A DNA stretch of 64,000 bases from Pseudomonas sp. R-28-1W-6 (lineage in GTDB: Bacteria; Pseudomonadota; Gammaproteobacteria; Pseudomonadales; Pseudomonadaceae): positions 1 through 64,000 of the forward strand of contig NZ_WELK01000004.1 of the NCBI RefSeq assembly GCF_009799925.1, in the 5' to 3' direction. The notes under the pieces are model-generated. The model had not been told where the DNA came from. It worked only from the letters and a program-made list of their open reading frames with translations, and ran no database searches. The translations under genes were made by a program, and so were the position numbers. Below, one piece after another: positions 16,540 to 26,233 of the stretch (the first letter of the stretch is position 1; the number at the start of each line of letters is the position of its first letter).

Positions 16540-17283
16540 ATGAGTCTGCAAGGCAAGGTTGCACTGGTAACGGGCGCTAGCCGTGGCATCGGCCAGGCCA
16601 TCGCTTTCGAACTCGGCCGCCAGGGTGCCGTGGTGATCGGCACGGCGACCTCGCCGGCCGGCGCCGAGCGCATCGGCGAGGCGCTCAAGGCCAATGGCAT
16701 CCAGGGTGCCGGTCTGGTGCTGGATGTTGGCAACGACGAATCGGTCAGCGCCGTGCTGGAGCAGATCCAGAAGGAATTCGGCGCGGTGGCCATCCTGGTC
16801 AATAATGCCGGCATCACCCGCGACAACCTGATGCTGCGGATGAAGGACGAGGAGTGGTTCGACGTCATCAATACCAACCTCAACAGCCTGTTCCGCCTGT
16901 CCAAGGCCGTGCTGCGCGGCATGACCAAGGCCCGCTGGGGACGCATCATCAGCATCGGCTCGGTGGTCGGCGCCATGGGCAATGCCGGGCAAGTCAACTA
17001 TGCTGCGGCCAAGGCCGGTCTGGAGGGCTTCGGTCGCGCCCTGGCGCGCGAAGTGGGTTCCCGTGCCATTACCGTCAACTCGGTGGCCCCGGGCTTCATC
17101 GATACCGACATGACCCGCGAACTGCCGGAAGCCCAGCGCGAAGCGCTGCTGACGCAGATTCCCCTGGGGCGTCTGGGCCAGGCGGAAGAAATCGCCAAGG
17201 TGGTCGGTTTCCTCGCGTCCGACGGCGCGGCCTATGTGACCGGCGCAACCGTGCCGGTGAATGGCGGCATGTACATGAGTTGA
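16540..17283 (+). CDS. fabG: 3-oxoacyl-ACP reductase FabG
   Basis: NADPH-dependent short-chain dehydrogenase that reduces 3-ketoacyl-ACP. A 247-residue protein with cofactor motif TGASRGIG (12-18), LVNNAGITRD (87-96), and catalytic Ser141, Tyr154 and Lys158 (YAAAK). ATG at 16540 is preceded by AAGGAG; only 20 bases separate it from fabD. Confidence 0.96.
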   Translation: MSLQGKVALVTGASRGIGQAIAFELGRQGAVVIGTATSPAGAERIGEALKANGIQGAGLVLDVGNDESVSAVLEQIQKEFGAVAILVNNAGITRDNLMLRMKDEEWFDVINTNLNSLFRLSKAVLRGMTKARWGRIISIGSVVGAMGNAGQVNYAAAKAGLEGFGRALAREVGSRAITVNSVAPGFIDTDMTRELPEAQREALLTQIPLGRLGQAEEIAKVVGFLASDGAAYVTGATVPVNGGMYMS

Positions 17284-17396
17284 ATGTGACTCGAGCCTGC
17301 GGGAAATTGTCATAAAAGCTGTCTAAAGTTCGTTACAAAAGTGCAACTAGCAGTAGACGGCGCTGTGAACTGTTTCGGAAGGGCTCGGCGTTTGGC

Positions 17397-17424
17397 TTGA
17401 AAGTTAGAAAACCCTTTCTATACA
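17397..17424 (+). promoter_or_regulatory. Promoter of acpP
   Basis: TTGAAA (17397-17402), 16-base spacer, TATACA (17419-17424), about 47 bases before the acpP ATG. A dedicated promoter fits the very high expression expected for ACP. Confidence 0.6.
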
Positions 17425-17471
17425 CTGCGGCTCAGCTGCACGGATTTTTTCCATAGGAGTGAAAACTAGAC

Positions 17472-17705
17472 ATGAGCACCATCGAAGAACGCGTCAAGAA
17501 AATCGTCGCCGAGCAACTGGGCGTTAAAGAAGACGAAGTTACCAACAGCGCTTCCTTCGTCGAAGACCTGGGCGCCGACTCCCTTGACACCGTCGAGCTG
17601 GTGATGGCTCTGGAAGAGGAATTCGAGACCGAGATCCCGGACGAGCAAGCTGAGAAGATCACCACCGTTCAGGAAGCCATCGACTACATCAACGCCCACG
17701 GCTGA
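17472..17705 (+). CDS. acpP: Acyl carrier protein
   Basis: A 77-residue acidic protein. Ser37 in [15 protein letters not shown] is the phosphopantetheine attachment site. Sequence and length are those of the housekeeping AcpP of fatty-acid synthesis. TAGGAGTG precedes the ATG, and the codons are those of a highly expressed gene. It has its own promoter upstream and a terminator-like hairpin downstream, as is common for acpP. Confidence 0.98.
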   Translation: MSTIEERVKKIVAEQLGVKEDEVTNSASFVEDLGADSLDTVELVMALEEEFETEIPDEQAEKITTVQEAIDYINAHG

Positions 17706-17735
17706 TTGATCGTAATCGACGGTTTTCGGACCCGG

Positions 17736-17773
17736 AAAAGCCGCACTGCCCCTCACGAGGCGTGCGGTTTTTC
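17736..17773 (+). terminator. Terminator or attenuator between acpP and fabF
   Basis: AAAAGCCGCAC, a 16-base loop that can extend the stem, then GTGCGGTTTTTC. It lies between acpP and fabF, so most transcription probably stops after acpP, with read-through feeding fabF. Confidence 0.8.
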
Positions 17774-17817
17774 TTTGATGGGCCGGCAGGTTTCAAACAG
17801 AACAAGAGGATTTCGCT

Positions 17818-19062
17818 GTGTCGCGTAGACGCGTTGTGGTTACCGGTATGGGCATGCTGTCGCCGTTGGGCGTCGATGTGGCAAGCAGCTGGCAGGGCAT
17901 CCTGGCCGGCCGCAGTGGCATCGGCCTGATCGAGCATATGGACCTTTCCGCCTTTTCCACCCGTTTTGGCGGCTCGGTGCGGGGCTTCAATGTCGAGGAG
18001 TACCTGAGTGCCAAGGAGGCGCGCAAGCTCGACTACTTCATCCAGTACGGCCTGGCGGCGAGCTTCCAGGCGATGCGTCATTCCGGCCTGGAAGTCACGG
18101 ACGCCAACCGCGAGCGCATCGGCGTGGCCATGGGCTCGGGCATCGGCGGCCTGACCAACATCGAGAACAACTGCAAGTCGCTGATCGAACAGGGGCCGCG
18201 GCGCATTTCGCCGTTCTTCGTGCCCGGCTCGATCATCAACATGATTTCCGGCTTCCTGTCGATCCATCTGGGTCTGCAGGGCCCCAACTACGCCATTGCC
18301 ACCGCCTGCACCACCGGCACCCACTGCATCGGCATGGCGGCGCGCAATATCGCCTATGGCGAAGCCGACGTGATGGTCGCCGGTGGCGCGGAAATGGCCA
18401 CCAGCGGCCTGGGCATGGGCGGTTTCGGCGCGGCGCGTGCGCTGTCCACCCGTAACGACGATCCGGCACGGGCCAGCCGACCGTGGGACAAGGGGCGTGA
18501 TGGCTTCGTCCTGTCCGATGGCGCCGGCGCCCTGGTGCTCGAGGAGCTCGAACACGCCAAGGCTCGCGGTGCGACCATCTATGCCGAACTGGTCGGTTTC
18601 GGCATGAGTGGTGACGCCTACCACATGACTTCGCCGCCGGAAGACGGCGCCGGCGCCGCCCGCTGCATGGCCAACGCCCTGCGTGATGCTGGGTTGAACG
18701 CCGACCAGGTACAGTACATCAACGCCCACGGCACCTCGACCCCGGCCGGCGACAAGGCCGAGGCCGCGGCGGTCAAGTCGGTATTCGGCGAGCAGGCCTA
18801 CAAGCTGGCGGTCAGTTCGACCAAGTCGATGACCGGTCACCTGCTGGGCGCGGCGGGCGCCGTCGAGGCGATCTTCAGCGTGCTGGCGATCCGCGACCAG
18901 GTGGCGCCGCCAACCATCAACCTGGATGAGCCGGACGAAGGCTGCGACCTCGATTTCGTCGCGCACCAGGCCAAGGCCATGCCGATCGACGCGGTGCTGT
19001 CCAACTCCTTCGGCTTTGGCGGCACCAACGGCTCGCTGGTATTCCGTCGGTTCGCCGGTTGA
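17818..19062 (+). CDS. fabF: 3-oxoacyl-ACP synthase II FabF
   Basis: Condenses malonyl-ACP with acyl-ACP during elongation. A 414-residue thiolase-fold enzyme; active-site cysteine in [11 protein letters not shown] (Cys164), histidines in [11 protein letters not shown] and [12 protein letters not shown]-terminal [14 protein letters not shown]. The start is GTG at 17818 ([12 protein letters not shown]); an AGAGG lies 9 bases upstream. Its stop overlaps the pabC ATG. Confidence 0.96.
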   Translation: MSRRRVVVTGMGMLSPLGVDVASSWQGILAGRSGIGLIEHMDLSAFSTRFGGSVRGFNVEEYLSAKEARKLDYFIQYGLAASFQAMRHSGLEVTDANRERIGVAMGSGIGGLTNIENNCKSLIEQGPRRISPFFVPGSIINMISGFLSIHLGLQGPNYAIATACTTGTHCIGMAARNIAYGEADVMVAGGAEMATSGLGMGGFGAARALSTRNDDPARASRPWDKGRDGFVLSDGAGALVLEELEHAKARGATIYAELVGFGMSGDAYHMTSPPEDGAGAARCMANALRDAGLNADQVQYINAHGTSTPAGDKAEAAAVKSVFGEQAYKLAVSSTKSMTGHLLGAAGAVEAIFSVLAIRDQVAPPTINLDEPDEGCDLDFVAHQAKAMPIDAVLSNSFGFGGTNGSLVFRRFAG

Positions 19063-19877
19063 TGTTGAGCTGGGTCGACGGCCAGCCGGCGGCGCAGCTG
19101 TCCGTGCTGGACCGTGGCCTGGCCTACGGCGATGGTCTGTTCGAGACGATCGCCGTGCGCGGTGGGCGGCCGCGTCTGCTGGCTCGCCACCTGGCGCGCC
19201 TCGCCGATGGCCTGCGGCGCCTGAGCCTGCCGCTCGACCTCGGCGAGCTGGAGCGCGAGCTGCTGGCCTTCTGCGCCGAGCTGGGCGAGGGCGTCGCCAA
19301 GTTGCTGGTCACCCGCGGGGAGGGCGCGCGCGGTTATGCGCTGCCACAGCCCACGCAACCCCGCCGCATCCTGCTCGCCAGCCCGATGCCGGTCTACCCG
19401 GTGGAGCATGCCGAACGGGGCGTGCGCCTGTTTCCCTGCGCTACGCACCTGGCCGAACAGCCGTTGCTGGCCGGGCTCAAGCACCTCAACCGTCTTGAGC
19501 AGGTCCTGGCCCGCAGCGAGTGGCAGGATCCGGCCTATGCCGAGGGGCTGATGTGTGATGGCGCCGGACGGGTGATCGAGGGCGTCTACAGCAATCTGTT
19601 CCTGGTCAAGGATGGCCGCCTGCTCACCGCCGACCTGTCGCGCTGCGGCGTTGCCGGGGTGATGCGCGCCGAGGTGCTGGAGCAGGCCGCCGCCCTGGGA
19701 ATTGCCGTGCAGGTGGGCGATATCAGCCGCGCCGACCTGCTCGGCGCCGACGAGGTGTTCCTCTGCAATAGCCTGTATGGCATCTGGCCGGTGCGCGAGC
19801 TGCAGGGGCACGACTGGTCGGTCGGGCCGTTGACCCGTAAACTGCAGGGCATTATCCGCAGTCTTCTGGATTCCTGA
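19062..19877 (+). CDS. pabC: Aminodeoxychorismate lyase PabC
   Basis: PLP enzyme converting aminodeoxychorismate to p-aminobenzoate for folate. A 271-residue fold-type IV protein: DRGLAYGDGLFETI at residues about 16-29, PLP lysine in AGLKHLNRLEQVLA, and EGVYSNLFLVKDG. ATG 19062 shares bases with the fabF stop (TGATG), so it is translationally coupled. The fabF-pabC-mltG-tmk-holB order is widespread in gamma-proteobacteria. Confidence 0.93.
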   Translation: MLSWVDGQPAAQLSVLDRGLAYGDGLFETIAVRGGRPRLLARHLARLADGLRRLSLPLDLGELERELLAFCAELGEGVAKLLVTRGEGARGYALPQPTQPRRILLASPMPVYPVEHAERGVRLFPCATHLAEQPLLAGLKHLNRLEQVLARSEWQDPAYAEGLMCDGAGRVIEGVYSNLFLVKDGRLLTADLSRCGVAGVMRAEVLEQAAALGIAVQVGDISRADLLGADEVFLCNSLYGIWPVRELQGHDWSVGPLTRKLQGIIRSLLDS

Positions 19878-19880
19878 TCC

Positions 19881-20918
19881 GTGATACGCAAGCTTTTGCT
19901 GCTGCTCGCCGCAGGCGTGCTGCTGCTCGTGGTATCCCTGGCGCTGGCCGCCTGGCGCCTGCAATCGGCGCTGGAGCAACCGCTGCAGCTGAGCGAGGCG
20001 CGCCTGCTGAATGTCGAGCCCGGCGCCACTCCCGGTGGCCTGCTCAACCAGTTGCAAGCCGACGGGGTGCTCGATGGCGCCTTCTGGTTGCGCCAGTACT
20101 GGCGCTTCAAGTTGCCTGGCCAGGCTCTGCACAGCGGCGAATACCGCCTGCTGCCCGAGCACACGGCGCGCGATCTGCTGGGGCTGTGGCAGCGCGGCGA
20201 AGTGGTGCAGTACAGCCTGACCCTGGTCGAGGGCTGGAGCTTTCGCCAGGTGCGTGCCGCCCTGAGCCGGCAGAGTGCCTTGCAGCAGAGCGTGGCCGAA
20301 CTCGACGATGCCGCCTTGATGGCCAAGCTGGGGCAGCCGGGCGTCAGCCCCGAGGGGCGCTTCTTTCCCGATACCTACCGCTATGTGCGTGGCATGAGCG
20401 ATTTCGAATTGCTCAAGCAGGCCCATGCCCGCCTGGATCTGGTGCTGAACGAGGAGTGGGGCAAGCGTGCCGAGGGCCTGCCGTACCGCAAGCCCTACGA
20501 TGCGCTGATCATGGCCTCGATGGTGGAGAAGGAGACCGGGGTGCCGGAAGAGCGCGGGCAGATCGCCGGCGTCTTCGTCCGGCGCCTGCGCAGCAGCATG
20601 CGCCTGCAGACCGACCCGACGGTGATCTTCGGCCTGGGCGAGCGCTACAACGGCAACCTGACCCGCGCCCACCTGCGCGAGCCCACGCCCTACAACACCT
20701 ACACCATCGACGGCATGCCGCCGACGCCGATTGCCCTGGTCGGCCGCGAGGCGATTCATGCCGCGCTGCACCCGGTTGACGGCAAGAGCCTGTACTTCGT
20801 CGCCCGTGGCGACGGCAGCCATGTATTCTCCGACACCCTGGAACAGCACAATCGCGCGGTGAGCGAGTACCAGCTCAAGCGCCGTGCCGACTATCGCTCC
20901 AGCCCCGTGCGCCAATAA
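19881..20918 (+). CDS. mltG: Endolytic murein transglycosylase MltG
   Basis: Cleaves nascent peptidoglycan strands at the outer face of the inner membrane and helps set glycan length. A 345-residue protein with an N-terminal membrane anchor (LLLLLAAGVLLLVVSLALAAW), a LysM-like segment, then the YceG domain with the catalytic glutamate in MASMVEKETGVPEERGQIAGV and the signature LQTDPTVIFGLG. GTG start at 19881, three bases after pabC. Confidence 0.93.
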   Translation: MIRKLLLLLAAGVLLLVVSLALAAWRLQSALEQPLQLSEARLLNVEPGATPGGLLNQLQADGVLDGAFWLRQYWRFKLPGQALHSGEYRLLPEHTARDLLGLWQRGEVVQYSLTLVEGWSFRQVRAALSRQSALQQSVAELDDAALMAKLGQPGVSPEGRFFPDTYRYVRGMSDFELLKQAHARLDLVLNEEWGKRAEGLPYRKPYDALIMASMVEKETGVPEERGQIAGVFVRRLRSSMRLQTDPTVIFGLGERYNGNLTRAHLREPTPYNTYTIDGMPPTPIALVGREAIHAALHPVDGKSLYFVARGDGSHVFSDTLEQHNRAVSEYQLKRRADYRSSPVRQ

Positions 20919-22539
<1,621 letters not shown>

Positions 22540-22573
22540 AATCGAAAATTGGATAGTTTGCTAGGAATGCCGC

Positions 22574-22930
22574 ATGAGCTTGCCACCCAATCTTGGACCG
22601 CGTAACGGAATCCTGTCCCTGACCATCAAGGACAAGTCCGTGCTCTACGCCGCCTACATGCCCTTCATCAAGAATGGTGGCTTGTTCATTCCCACGGCCA
22701 AGAGCTACAAGCTCGGTGACGAGGTGTTCATGCTGCTCAACCTGATGGACGAGCCGGAGAAGATCCCGGTGGCCGGCAAGGTCGTCTGGATCACCCCGAA
22801 AGGTGCCCAGGGCAACCGGGCCGCCGGGGTTGGCGTGCAGTTCAACGATGGTGACAACACCGCGCGCAACAAGATCGAAACCTACCTGGCCGGTGCGTTG
22901 AAGTCGGATCGTCCGACCCACACCATGTAA
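22574..22930 (+). CDS. pilZ: Type IV pilus assembly protein PilZ
   Basis: A 118-residue single PilZ domain beginning MSLPPNLGPRNGILSLTIKDKS. It lacks the N-terminal RxxxR needed for cyclic-di-GMP binding, as in the founding PilZ, which acts through FimX/PilB in type IV pilus biogenesis rather than as a c-di-GMP receptor. Its position directly after holB matches the classic pilZ locus of Pseudomonas. A TAGAAT at 22537-22542 could be a -10 of its own, with a poor -35. Confidence 0.93.
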   Translation: MSLPPNLGPRNGILSLTIKDKSVLYAAYMPFIKNGGLFIPTAKSYKLGDEVFMLLNLMDEPEKIPVAGKVVWITPKGAQGNRAAGVGVQFNDGDNTARNKIETYLAGALKSDRPTHTM

Positions 22931-22949
22931 GCCACTCCGTATGACTCTG

Positions 22950-22978
22950 CGCCACCCGCGAGGGTGGCGTTTTCGTTT
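22950..22978 (+). terminator. Terminator after pilZ
   Basis: GCCACCC-gcga-GGGTGGC followed by GTTTTCGTTT. Because it falls in front of the tatD gene, it argues against the upstream ATG at 22941 as that gene's start. Confidence 0.8.
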
Positions 22979-22985
22979 AACTGGT

Positions 22986-23774
22986 ATGCCCATGCTGATC
23001 GACTCCCATTGCCACCTCGACCGCCTCGACCTGGCGGCGCATAACGGCTCGCTGGATGCCGCCCTCGACGCGGCCCGCGCCCGTGGCGTGGGGCACTTCC
23101 TGTGCATCGGCGTCAGCGCGGACAATGCCGCGGCGGTTAAGGGGCTGACCGAGCGCTACGCCGATGTCGATTGTTCGATCGGCGTCCACCCGCTGGATCT
23201 GCAGCCGGGCGCCGCGCCGGTGCTGGACTGGCTGCTGGCCGAGCTGAACCACCCGCATGTGGTGGCCATCGGTGAAACCGGCCTGGACTACCACTACGAG
23301 CCGGAAGCCGCCGAACTGCAGCAGGCCTCCTTCCGCCTGCATCTCGAGGCCGCCCGGCAGACCGGCAAGCCGGTGATCGTGCACACCCGCGAGGCGCGGG
23401 CCGACACCCTGGCCTTGCTGCGCGAGGCCGCGTTGCCCCAGGCCGGCGTGCTGCACTGCTTCACCGAGGACTGGGAGATGGCCAAGGCCGCGCTGGACCT
23501 GGGCTTCTACATCTCGCTGTCCGGCATCGTCACCTTCCGCAATGCCGATGCCCTGCGCGAAGTGGCGCGCAAGGTGCCGGCCGAGCGCCTGCTGGTGGAG
23601 ACCGATTCGCCCTACCTGGCGCCGATTCCCTATCGCGGCAAGGCCAACCTGCCGCAATACGTGCGCGAGGTGGCCGAGTTTCTGGCCCTGGTCCGCGGCG
23701 AGCGCTTCGAGGACCTGGCCGCGCAGACCAGCGCCAACTTCAAGCGCCTGTTCCCGCTGGCGCGGGTGGCCTGA
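22986..23774 (+). CDS. TatD-family metal-dependent DNase (YcfH-like)
   Basis: A 262-residue amidohydrolase-fold nuclease with metal ligands in LIDSHCHLDRLD (HxH), AIGETGLDYHYE (glutamate), VIVHTREA, GVLHCFTED and the terminal-domain ETDSPYLAP. Its place after holB-pilZ is that of ycfH, a paralogue of tatD. Exact substrate uncertain: 3'-5' exonuclease or D-aminoacyl-tRNA deacylase-like activities are reported for the superfamily. ATG 22986 is preferred; ATG 22992 (MLIDSHCH) is an equally good alternative. Confidence 0.88.
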   Translation: MPMLIDSHCHLDRLDLAAHNGSLDAALDAARARGVGHFLCIGVSADNAAAVKGLTERYADVDCSIGVHPLDLQPGAAPVLDWLLAELNHPHVVAIGETGLDYHYEPEAAELQQASFRLHLEAARQTGKPVIVHTREARADTLALLREAALPQAGVLHCFTEDWEMAKAALDLGFYISLSGIVTFRNADALREVARKVPAERLLVETDSPYLAPIPYRGKANLPQYVREVAEFLALVRGERFEDLAAQTSANFKRLFPLARVA

Positions 23775-23827
23775 GCGATTCGCGGCGCCGGACTTTGCCG
23801 GGCGGATGAGTTGGTCAAATCGCAGGC

Positions 23828-23947
23828 AAAAAAAACCCGGGTTCTGGGGGATGAATCCGGGTCAAGACCATTAGGAGTAAATCAAGATACGCGGTCCACG
23901 GTATCTTGCCTGGCGGGGCACTTGGGGGGAGATGCCGCGCACCAGTA
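23828..23947 (-). ncRNA. rgsA: Probable RgsA regulatory small RNA
   Basis: On the minus strand, a near-perfect terminator hairpin (ACCCGG.TTC / GAACCCGGGT) followed by eight Ts ends at about 23828. A CAATACT -10 at 23960-23954 predicts a start near 23947, giving about 120 nt. An internal stem CAAGATAC/GTATCTTG (23883-23890 with 23901-23908) is visible. No open frame. From memory, RgsA is an RpoS-dependent, Hfq-associated RNA of about 120 nt found next to tatD in Pseudomonas; location, length and promoter type agree. The identity was not checked by alignment. Confidence 0.65.
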
Positions 23948-23953
23948 AGCTCA

Positions 23954-23960
23954 AGTATTG
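23954..23960 (-). promoter_or_regulatory. SigmaS-like -10 of the small RNA
   Basis: CAATACT on the minus strand preceded by C, with no recognisable -35. This is compatible with RpoS-type promoters. Confidence 0.4.
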
Positions 23961-24038
23961 GTCATGTTTCCCCCGCGTCCAGGCAGGTTGCCGCGCTTTT
24001 TTAAACGGATTTGGAATACCGCTACGGCTGCTGAGCAC

Positions 24039-25172
24039 TCAGCCTTGTGCCAGCTGGCCCAGCAGCGTCACTGTCTGCTCGATCACCGCATGATCCGTAT
24101 AGAAATGCGGTGAAAGGCGCACACCTTTGCCCCGTTGTGCGCAGATCACCTGCTCCGCCCTGAGGCGGGCGAACAGCTGCTGGTTATCCCAGCCGGCCAG
24201 GCTGAAGGTGAGGATGCCGGCGCGCCGTCGAGCGTCCAGCGGGCTGTGCAGGCTGACGCCGGGCAGGCGCTGCAGGCCCTGCTGGAGCAGCTGCATGCGT
24301 TGTTCCAGTTGCTCGCCGACCCTGGCCATGCCGACTTCCTCCAGCAGCGACAGGCTGGCCTCCAGGGCCATGGCGCCGAGCATGTTCGGGCTGCCGCATT
24401 CGAAGCGCCGCGCGCTGCGCGCCGGTTGCCAGTCGGTGCGCTCGTAGTCGCCGGCATGTTCCAGCATGTGCCAGCCGTATTCATGCAGGGTCAGTCGCTC
24501 GCGCAGGTCGCTGCGGCAATAGAACACGCCCAGGCCCTCCGGGCCGAGCAGCCACTTGTGCCCGTCGGCCATGGCGAAGGCGCAGCCGCTGGCCTGCACG
24601 TCGAAGGGCAGGGCGCCGAGCTGCTGGATGGCATCGATGCACAGCAGCACACCGCGGCTGTGGCAGCCGGCGCCGAGGCGCTGCAGATCCAGGCGCAGGC
24701 CGCTGGCATATTGCACGGCGCTGATCGCCAGCAGCCGGGTGCGCGGCCCGCAGGCGGCCAGCAGATCGGCCTCCGGGTCGCGGCCCTGCAGGCTGACCTG
24801 AATCACCTCGACCCCGCGCGGCTTGAGCGCTTCCCAGACGATGCGGTTGGAGGGGAACTCCTCGTCGCTGATCACCACCTGGTCGCCGGCCCGCCAGTCG
24901 AGGCCGAAGGCGACGAACGACAGGGCCTCGGAGGTGTTCTTCACCAGGGCGATGTCGCCGCGACTCGGCGCATTGAGCAGGCGTTGCAGGCGTTCGCGCA
25001 GGCGCAGCTCGACTTTCAGCCAGTCCGGGTAGTCGCGGGCGCCGAGCCGGCAGTTCTGCTCGGCGAAGCGCTGCACGGCCTCTGCGGCGCGTCTGGGCCA
25101 GGGGGCGACGGCGGCATGGTTGAGGTAACGCAGGCCGGCAACCTGGGGAAATTCGCTGGAAATGGCTGACAT
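24039..25172 (-). CDS. Aminotransferase class V (cysteine-desulfurase/kynureninase-like)
   Basis: A 377-residue PLP enzyme. Cofactor motifs: VKNTSEALSFVAFG, CIDAIQQLGALPFDV and the Schiff-base lysine in MADGHKWLLGPEGLGVFY. The C-terminal SPHFYTDHAVIEQ is typical of class V. No mobile-loop cysteine as in IscS is evident, so it may be a SufS/CsdA-like or isopenicillin-epimerase-like enzyme of unknown substrate. Start ATG 25172 (MSAISSEFPQ); an upstream in-frame ATG at 25232 would reach into the divergent tetR promoter. It is divergent from the TetR gene with a 74-base shared region, so control by that regulator is plausible. Confidence 0.85.
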   Translation of the reverse strand: MSAISSEFPQVAGLRYLNHAAVAPWPRRAAEAVQRFAEQNCRLGARDYPDWLKVELRLRERLQRLLNAPSRGDIALVKNTSEALSFVAFGLDWRAGDQVVISDEEFPSNRIVWEALKPRGVEVIQVSLQGRDPEADLLAACGPRTRLLAISAVQYASGLRLDLQRLGAGCHSRGVLLCIDAIQQLGALPFDVQASGCAFAMADGHKWLLGPEGLGVFYCRSDLRERLTLHEYGWHMLEHAGDYERTDWQPARSARRFECGSPNMLGAMALEASLSLLEEVGMARVGEQLEQRMQLLQQGLQRLPGVSLHSPLDARRRAGILTFSLAGWDNQQLFARLRAEQVICAQRGKGVRLSPHFYTDHAVIEQTVTLLGQLAQG

Positions 25173-25246
25173 GGGCGATGATCCGTGCAATTTGGCGCTG
25201 AACAGGCATAATAATGCGCTTCGATTTTTCATCCTGTAGTCACTTT

Positions 25247-25885
25247 ATGAACAAAGAACCTCGCAAAGTCCGTGAATTCCGCCGTCGCGAACAGGAAATT
25301 CTCGATACCGCGCTGAAGCTCTTCCTCGAACAGGGTGAAGACAGCGTTACCGTCGAGATGATCGCCGACGCGGTGGGCATCGGCAAAGGCACCATCTACA
25401 AGCACTTCAAGTCGAAGGCGGAGATCTACCTGCGCCTGATGCTCGACTATGAGCGCGATCTCAACGAGCTGCTGCACTCGGCTGATGTCGACCGCGACAA
25501 GGAAGCCCTGTCGCGCGCCTACTTCGAGTTCCGCATGCGCGACCCGCAGCGCTACCGGCTGTTCGACCGCCTGGAAGAGAAGGTGGTCAAGGGCAACCAG
25601 GTGCCGGAAATGGTCGACCAGCTGCACAAGATCCGCGCCTCCAACTTCGAGCGCCTGACCCAGCTGATCAAGGGCCGCATCGCCGAAGGCAAGCTGGAAG
25701 ACGTGCCGCCGTACTTCCATTATTGCGCCGCCTGGGCCCTGGTGCACGGCGCCGTGGCGCTGTACCACTCGCCGTTCTGGAGCAACGTGCTGGAGGACCA
25801 GGACGGTTTCTTCCAGTTCCTCATGGACATCGGTGTGCGCATGGGCAACAAGCGCAAGCGCGACGGCGAAGCGCCGGCGGCCTAG
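25247..25885 (+). CDS. TetR-family transcriptional regulator
   Basis: A 212-residue regulator. N-terminal HTH: REQEILDTALKLFLEQGEDSVTVEMIADAVGIGKGTIYKHFKSK split over residues about 14-57, followed by a helical ligand domain with an aromatic-rich end (YHSPFWSNVLEDQDGFFQFLMDIG). Start ATG at 25247 (MNKEPRKVREF). Its stop codon TAG forms the first base of the palindromic element at 25885. The ligand is unknown; the short A/T-rich gap to the aminotransferase gene is the likely operator. Confidence 0.88.
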   Translation: MNKEPRKVREFRRREQEILDTALKLFLEQGEDSVTVEMIADAVGIGKGTIYKHFKSKAEIYLRLMLDYERDLNELLHSADVDRDKEALSRAYFEFRMRDPQRYRLFDRLEEKVVKGNQVPEMVDQLHKIRASNFERLTQLIKGRIAEGKLEDVPPYFHYCAAWALVHGAVALYHSPFWSNVLEDQDGFFQFLMDIGVRMGNKRKRDGEAPAA

Positions 25886-26149
25886 GGGCTGTTCCCGTTT
25901 AGTTCACGGCCGCGACGGAGCCAGTTTTTGCGCGGGGCTAGGCGCGAGATGCGAAGTTTGGTCGTCCAAATAAGCTGTCGAGTAACGACGTTCCGCGCAA
26001 AAACTGGCCCGTCCCTTCGGGTTGCGCGGAAAATATCGCCATGCGTCGTTGTGGAACTTGGCAAGGGAACACCATTACCTGCGTTCCACGCCTAGCCTGG
26101 CGATATTTTTCGCAGCAACGCGGTTCGCGAACTAAACGGGAGCAGCCCC
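25885..26149. repeat. 265-bp three-armed palindromic (MITE-like) element
   Basis: Outer inverted repeat of 21 bases with one mismatch (25885-25905 GGGGCTGTTCCCGTTTAGTTC-type end against 26129-26149). Inside are two further arms: a perfect 16-base pair 25920-25935/25993-26008 (GCCAGTTTTTGCGCGG) and a 16-base pair with one mismatch 26026-26041/26098-26113 (GCGGAAAATATCGCCA). The second arm encloses GTGGAAC/GTTCCAC. The whole could fold as a cloverleaf. No gene inside. It begins at the last base of the TetR stop codon. Confidence 0.8.
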
Positions 26150-26233
26150 TCATGCCATTCAGCCCGCCAATGATGCGTTCTTTGCAGGCGCTGGCGGGCA
26201 TATACTCCGGGCTATACCCAGCCGGAGTCGCCC

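Noticed and set aside
22941..22985. Earlier ATG for the TatD gene
   Set aside because: It lies inside or before the pilZ terminator hairpin and adds residues not seen in the family.
23775..23835. Rightward terminator after tatD
   Set aside because: The hairpin has A-run upstream and no T-run downstream on the plus strand; it fits the leftward small RNA better.
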